A stretch of DNA of 36,999 nt from Candidatus Stoquefichus sp. (GTDB lineage Bacteria; Bacillota_I; Bacilli_A; Erysipelotrichales; Coprobacillaceae), in the NCBI GenBank assembly GCA_021768625.1, contig JAETUM010000046.1, positions 1 to 36,999 on the forward strand. The letters run 5' to 3'. Shown here in pieces: positions 34,151 through 36,999 of this stretch (positions are counted from its first letter, which is position 1; every line of letters starts with the position of its first letter). A program made the translations under genes and the position numbers. The notes beneath the pieces were generated by a model. The model did no database searches. It was not told the origin of the DNA and worked only from the letters and a program-made list of their open reading frames with translations.

Positions 34151-34544
34151 GGATCAATTTGTATTAAGTCAAAAGTCAAAACCTGCAACAAAAGATGATT
34201 TATATATCATTCAGGATTTATTAGATACAATCCAAGAATATGATAATCATTGTGTTGGAATAGCTGCTAATATGATTGGAGAGTTAAAGACAATTATGGT
34301 TGTTAATGATGAGGGACATTATATTGTTATTGTTAATCCAGTTATCTTAAAAAAATCAGGTAAACTTTATGAAACAAATGAAGGTTGCTTATGTCATATA
34401 GGAGTAAAAACAACAAAAAGATATGAAAAAATAAAGATTGAATTTTTAGATGAAAATTTAAAAAAGAAGATAAAGACATTTACTGGTTTTACAGCACAAA
34501 TTATTCAACATGAAATGGATCATTTTGAAGGAATACTTGTTTAA
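34131..34544 (+). CDS. Peptide deformylase-like protein
   Basis: A 137-aa protein of the deformylase family. The metal site is present: Cys86 in EGCLC (normally EGCLS) and HEMDH (His127, Glu128, His131). Motif I reads GIAANM, so Met48 replaces the oxyanion-stabilising Gln of GxGxAAxQ. It probably is not the housekeeping deformylase, which should be elsewhere. The start codon lies inside the Nudix gene, 20 bp before its end, so translation is coupled. Fourth gene of the C45/SDR/Nudix operon. Confidence 0.85.
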   Translation: MIKEIIKDQFVLSQKSKPATKDDLYIIQDLLDTIQEYDNHCVGIAANMIGELKTIMVVNDEGHYIVIVNPVILKKSGKLYETNEGCLCHIGVKTTKRYEKIKIEFLDENLKKKIKTFTGFTAQIIQHEMDHFEGILV

Positions 34545-34555
34545 GTAAGAGATGG

Positions 34556-34584
34556 TTGACATAATGTGGTCAAGAGCGTAATAT
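34556..34584 (+). promoter_or_regulatory. Promoter of the T-box leader
   Basis: TTGACA (34556-34561), 17 nt, TAATAT (34579-34584): a near-consensus sigma-A promoter just after the deformylase-like gene. Transcription would start near 34591, at the beginning of the leader. Confidence 0.8.
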
Positions 34585-34590
34585 ATAAAT

Positions 34591-34826
34591 AATCAAAAAA
34601 CGTTGATAGAGACAGTAGAATAAAAAATGAAAATCATAGCGATCCAATGATAGTGAAAGGTTGGAATGAGTAGTTTTTATTTGAATATCACTCTTGAGTT
34701 GTTATCTGAAATAGCAGTAAGATAAACCGGATTTCTCCGTTATCAGAATAGTATATGATGGTATGCGAAACAGGTGGTATAATGATGGTTAAACTTTCAT
34801 CCTCGTTTTGGATGGAAGTTTTTTTC
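34591..34826 (+). promoter_or_regulatory. T-box leader with terminator, candidate isoleucine (AUC) specifier
   Basis: In order the leader shows the specifier-loop pair AGTA (34614-34617) and GAA (34683-34685) flanked by AATAAAAA/TTTTTATT, a Stem-III-like GATAAACCGG...CCGTTATC (about 34721-34744), a T-box-like AGGTGGTA (34772-34779), and a terminator with 11-bp stem AACTTTCATCC (34792-34802) / GGATGGAAGTT (34810-34820), loop TCGTTTT, ending in eight T. The CCTCGTTTTGG terminator crown is typical of T-boxes. Following GAA, the bases TATCA place AUC (Ile) at 34687-34689; UAU (Tyr) is the alternative. The T-box core departs from the CCGCG consensus, so the antiterminator is uncertain. Confidence 0.75.
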
Positions 34827-34858
34827 TCATATCCGTTTTTTGAGAGAGGAGGAGAAAA

Positions 34859-35245
34859 ATGAACGAAACAATTAAAAAATTAATTCAACAAGCAGATTTA
34901 GCAATCAAGGAGGAACGATTTGATGATTTAATGTCATTTTATAGTGATGATGCAGTTCTTGTTGTTAAACCTGGGTTAGAAGCTAAGGGGAAGGAAAACA
35001 TTAAAAAAGCATTTATTAAAATTGCAGAGTATTTTAAAAATAGTGTTGTTCCAACTCAAGGGAAAATGATGATGATTGAAGCTGGAGATACAGTTCTTGT
35101 ATTATCTCAAACATTATTAGATTCTGATAATAAAGAAGAATCAGAGTATAGTATGGATAGAAGAGCAACCTATGTTTATAAGAAAGTTGATGGACAGTGG
35201 TTATGTGTTATTGATAATTCATATGGAACAACATTATTAGATTAA
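34859..35245 (+). CDS. NTF2/SnoaL-like protein (DUF4440-type)
   Basis: A 128-aa protein with an NTF2-like cone fold pattern: an N-terminal helix with [24 protein letters not shown], then [12 protein letters not shown], a middle helix, and strands ending with [21 protein letters not shown], the typical DUF4440/SnoaL ending. Function in this group is mixed (small-molecule binding, isomerases, stress proteins) and cannot be assigned. GAGAGGAGGAG lies before the ATG. It is the only gene between the T-box leader and the next terminator, so it is the apparent target of amino-acid-responsive control, which is unexpected. Confidence 0.85.
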   Translation: MNETIKKLIQQADLAIKEERFDDLMSFYSDDAVLVVKPGLEAKGKENIKKAFIKIAEYFKNSVVPTQGKMMMIEAGDTVLVLSQTLLDSDNKEESEYSMDRRATYVYKKVDGQWLCVIDNSYGTTLLD

Positions 35246-35273
35246 CATGTTATTTTTTATAACATGTTTTTTT
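35244..35273 (+). terminator. Terminator of the T-box-controlled gene
   Basis: AACATGTTAT (35244-35253) / ATAACATGTT (35259-35268), perfect 10-bp stem followed by T's, beginning inside the stop codon. Confidence 0.85.
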
Positions 35274-35314
35274 ATATATGATATAATAAAAAAAGATTAT
35301 AAAGGAGATAGAAT

Positions 35315-35518
35315 ATGTACCAATATAAATATGAAAAAATAAGTGTGCAAGTATCTGGGCTAGGTATTACTGAATATAAAACCAAAAATTATAAACAAAA
35401 GATTGAACAGCAAGCAAAAGAAGGTTGGAGATATGTAGGATATATTCCAACATTGCAAAGAGGCAATGGCTATATTGAAGAAATGGATTTAATTTTTGAA
35501 AAAGAAATAGTGGGATAA
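35315..35518 (+). CDS. DUF4177 small protein
   Basis: A 67-aa protein with the DUF4177 pattern: YQYKYEKISV at the start, a helix with KIEQQAKEGWRYVGYIP and a final strand MDLIFEKE. These small alpha/beta proteins have no known function. AAAGGAG lies about 8 bases before the ATG. The SRAP gene starts six bases after its stop, so they are probably co-transcribed. Confidence 0.85.
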   Translation: MYQYKYEKISVQVSGLGITEYKTKNYKQKIEQQAKEGWRYVGYIPTLQRGNGYIEEMDLIFEKEIVG

Positions 35519-35523
35519 GAAAA

Positions 35524-36063
35524 ATGTGTGGACAGTATTATTGTGATTCATCAACGTTTTCTTTTTTAGAAGATAAGGAAGTTAAAATGTCTCCAGGACA
35601 AGATATCCCTGTATTACTTTATTTTAATAATAAAATAGTGATGACAAAACTTAAGTGGGGCTATTCTTCATCAATGAAAAATAAATTAATTATTAATGCA
35701 AGATGTGAAACGTTATTTGATAAAAAGATTTTTCAAAATGATATTCAAAAAAGACGATGTATTATACCAGCTAAAGGATTTTATCAAAAAGATGCAAAGC
35801 AACATCGTATTAGTTTTGAATCACATGATCATCAAACAATATATATGGCTGGAATTTATCGTGAAAAGGAGAAAGAGATAGTTATTATTACAACACAAGC
35901 TAATTATATTATGCAACCTGTTCATGATAGAATGCCTTTAATCATACCTAAGGATAAGATTTATCAGTGGTTAAATGAAAAAGAAGAATATAAAAATTTA
36001 CTGAGTTATCAAACAAATAATTTAGAAATTGTATCAGGATACTTACAACAATCATTATTTTAA
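35524..36063 (+). CDS. SRAP (YedK/HMCES-like) protein with substituted catalytic Glu
   Basis: A 179-aa SOS-response-associated peptidase-like protein. The family binds abasic sites in single-stranded DNA through Cys2 after Met removal. Here MCGQYY supplies Cys2, Asn59 lies in NARCET, and His134 in PVHDRMP. The strand RRCIIPAKGFYQKD corresponds to RCxxPADGFYEW, and Gln88 stands where the catalytic Glu normally is. The protein is also shorter than YedK (222 aa). There is no obvious ribosome site besides the G-poor AAGAAAA, so translation may be coupled to the DUF4177 gene. Confidence 0.88.
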   Translation: MCGQYYCDSSTFSFLEDKEVKMSPGQDIPVLLYFNNKIVMTKLKWGYSSSMKNKLIINARCETLFDKKIFQNDIQKRRCIIPAKGFYQKDAKQHRISFESHDHQTIYMAGIYREKEKEIVIITTQANYIMQPVHDRMPLIIPKDKIYQWLNEKEEYKNLLSYQTNNLEIVSGYLQQSLF

Positions 36064-36105
36064 AGGATGCATATAATATATTGGTGATATAATGGTCCAT
36101 CCTTT
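36062..36105 (+). repeat. Inverted repeat around the start of the following gene
   Basis: AAAGGATG (36062-36069) and CATCCTTT (36098-36105) are exact complements. The loop of 28 nt includes the GGTGAT ribosome site and ATG at 36092. It may be the end of the SRAP transcript or a translation-control stem; it has no T-run. Confidence 0.35.
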
Positions 36106-36376
36106 AGCCTTAGATGGTTTGGCAGTTTTGTTAGTTGCACCTTTAACAGAAAGTTTAACACCAGATGAACAATCAATTTTAGGAGCATTTCTCAATGTTT
36201 TAGGAGATTTATTATCATTAAATAGTGCATATATTTCATATGTTCAATCTCAAGATAATTCTCAAAGTGACAGTGATAACAACGAAAACAATAATAATGA
36301 ATATGAAATAATTCAAAAAAGTATTGAAAAAATACAAGATGAATTGGAAAAAATAAAACAAGATAAACAAAAATAG
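36092..36376 (+). CDS. Small hypothetical protein with hydrophobic N-terminus and coiled-coil tail
   Basis: A 94-aa protein. Residues 1-50 are hydrophobic (LDGLAVLLVAPLTESL, FLNVLGDLLSLNSAYISY) and may be membrane-associated. Residues 52-70 are a polar S/D/N/Q tract, and 71-94 a K/E/I helix with coiled-coil character (IQKSIEKIQDELEKIK). I recognise no named family. GGTGAT sits 5-6 bases before the ATG. It precedes the Bcp gene by 19 bp and is probably co-transcribed. Confidence 0.65.
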   Translation: MVHPLALDGLAVLLVAPLTESLTPDEQSILGAFLNVLGDLLSLNSAYISYVQSQDNSQSDSDNNENNNNEYEIIQKSIEKIQDELEKIKQDKQK

Positions 36377-36395
36377 AAATAAGGAGAGAAGAAAT

Positions 36396-36848
36396 ATGTT
36401 AGAAGTAGGAACAAAAGCACCAGATTTTCAATTAATGAATCAGGAAGGAAAAGAAGTCACTTTAAGTGAGTATAGAGGGAAAAAAGTTATTTTATATTTT
36501 TATCCAAGAGATAATACACCTGGATGTACAACACAAGCTTGTGGATTTGCAGAATTATATCCTCAAATTCAAGAAAAAGGAGCAATAGTGTTAGGTGTGA
36601 GTAAAGATAGTGTAGCATCTCATCAAAAATTTAAAGAAAAGTATCAGCTACCTTTCACACTTATATCTGATCCAGATTTACAGGCTATACAAGCATATGA
36701 TGTTTGGAAGGAAAAAAATATGTATGGTAAAAAAGTTATGGGTGTTGTGAGAACAACTTATTTAATTGATGAAGATGGTGTGATTATAAAAGCTTTTGAT
36801 AAAGTGAAGGCAGCAAATAACCCACAACAAATGCTAGATGAAATTTAA
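36396..36848 (+). CDS. bcp: Thioredoxin-dependent thiol peroxidase (Bcp-type peroxiredoxin)
   Basis: A 150-aa peroxiredoxin reducing hydrogen peroxide and organic hydroperoxides. YPRDNTPGCTTQACGF contains the peroxidatic Cys44 and the resolving Cys49 in the same helix, the atypical 2-Cys Bcp arrangement, and VVRTTYLIDEDG lies near the C-terminus. Length fits exactly. AAGGAGAG precedes the ATG by about 8 bases. Confidence 0.95.
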   Translation: MLEVGTKAPDFQLMNQEGKEVTLSEYRGKKVILYFYPRDNTPGCTTQACGFAELYPQIQEKGAIVLGVSKDSVASHQKFKEKYQLPFTLISDPDLQAIQAYDVWKEKNMYGKKVMGVVRTTYLIDEDGVIIKAFDKVKAANNPQQMLDEI

Positions 36849-36857
36849 AAAAGAGGC

Positions 36858-36999
36858 TGTAACGAAATAACTTTTTAGGAAGTTTGATTTTGATATGATA
36901 ACTTCCTAGTAGACAGTGTAAATAATTAAACACTGATACGGGAGGTTTTTATATTGGGAAGAAAAAGTCAATATTCAAAAGAATTAAAAATAGAAATAT
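36858..36999 (+). mobile_element. Left end of an IS3-family-like insertion sequence (runs off the window)
   Basis: After Bcp, TGTAACGAAATAAC (from about 36858) looks like an IS end. It is followed by a 9-bp inverted repeat, TAGGAAGTT/AACTTCCTA (36876-36884 / 36900-36908), an AGTGT/ACACT stem, GGGAGG and the first codons of a transposase. The exact boundary and right end are unknown. Confidence 0.6.
36954..36999 (+). CDS. Transposase OrfA N-terminus (partial)
   Basis: TTG 36954, with GGGAGG about 7-9 bases upstream, opens MGRKSQYSKELKIEI, which continues past the window. The basic start plus YSKELKIEIV-type sequence matches the helix-turn-helix OrfA of IS3/IS150-group elements. Only 15 codons are visible. 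Confidence 0.65.
   Translation, partial: MGRKSQYSKELKIEI

Noticed and set aside
1-36999. CRISPR array, rRNA or ordinary tRNA genes
   Set aside because: No regularly spaced repeats and no rRNA or tRNA cloverleaf were seen; the only tRNA-like structure is in the tmRNA.

Overview
The window reads as a chromosome segment of a very AT-rich, low-GC Gram-positive bacterium. Shine-Dalgarno sequences are strong (AGGAGG), Rho-independent terminators sit between most transcription units, and the content includes ECF-type vitamin uptake, a sortase-type C-terminus, T-box and cobalamin riboswitches, and the secG-rnr-smpB-ssrA block. This fits the Erysipelotrichia/Coprobacillus-like gut Bacillota best. That placement is an inference from style and gene content; no 16S rRNA is present.

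Layout. 1-5.2 kb: two HAD (Cof-type) phosphatases, then on the minus strand an MdoB/LtaS-like phosphoglycerol transferase, a Gfo/Idh/MocA oxidoreductase and an RpiR-type regulator. A 315-bp intergenic region packed with TGTCTA/TAGACA inverted repeats separates that regulator from a plus-strand HdeD-like / radical SAM-SPASM / DegV operon (5.5-8.3 kb). A TetR regulator diverges from a lysylphosphatidylglycerol-synthase-TM-like protein with an early in-frame TGA. metK, a minus-strand MupG-like (DUF871) 6-phospho-muramidase and a TagO/WecA-like transferase with an unusual extracytoplasmic tail follow.

14.5-17.2 kb is the most interesting part. A cobalamin riboswitch precedes three tightly coupled genes: a secreted, apparently wall-sorted alpha-barrel (prenyltransferase-like) protein, a membrane-tethered protein ending in a DUF4430 (transcobalamin beta-domain-like) module, and an ECF transporter S component. 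The first two resemble the two halves of animal intrinsic factor/transcobalamin, which suggests a split surface corrinoid-capture system feeding an ECF importer.

17.2-20.6 kb is the conserved secG-rnr-smpB-tmRNA block. 20.6-24.1 kb is an accessory patch behind the tmRNA: an XRE regulator with a zinc ribbon, a compositionally distinct M20 amidohydrolase, and a broken IS200/IS605 element abutting an IS3 remnant. 24.1-28.4 kb is a LysR regulator divergent from a flavodoxin / Cys-hydrolase / SDR / aldo-keto reductase operon. 28.5-30.5 kb holds DUF3267 and small membrane proteins plus a frameshifted secreted protein. 30.7-34.5 kb has another HAD phosphatase and a compact C45 hydrolase / epimerase / Nudix / deformylase-like operon. 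A T-box leader then precedes, surprisingly, an NTF2/SnoaL-like gene. Small genes (DUF4177, SRAP, a hypothetical, Bcp peroxiredoxin) follow, and the window ends inside a new IS3-family element.

Recurring oddities are single-base lesions or recoding candidates in four genes, and the absence of TGA as the stop codon of any apparently intact gene here.
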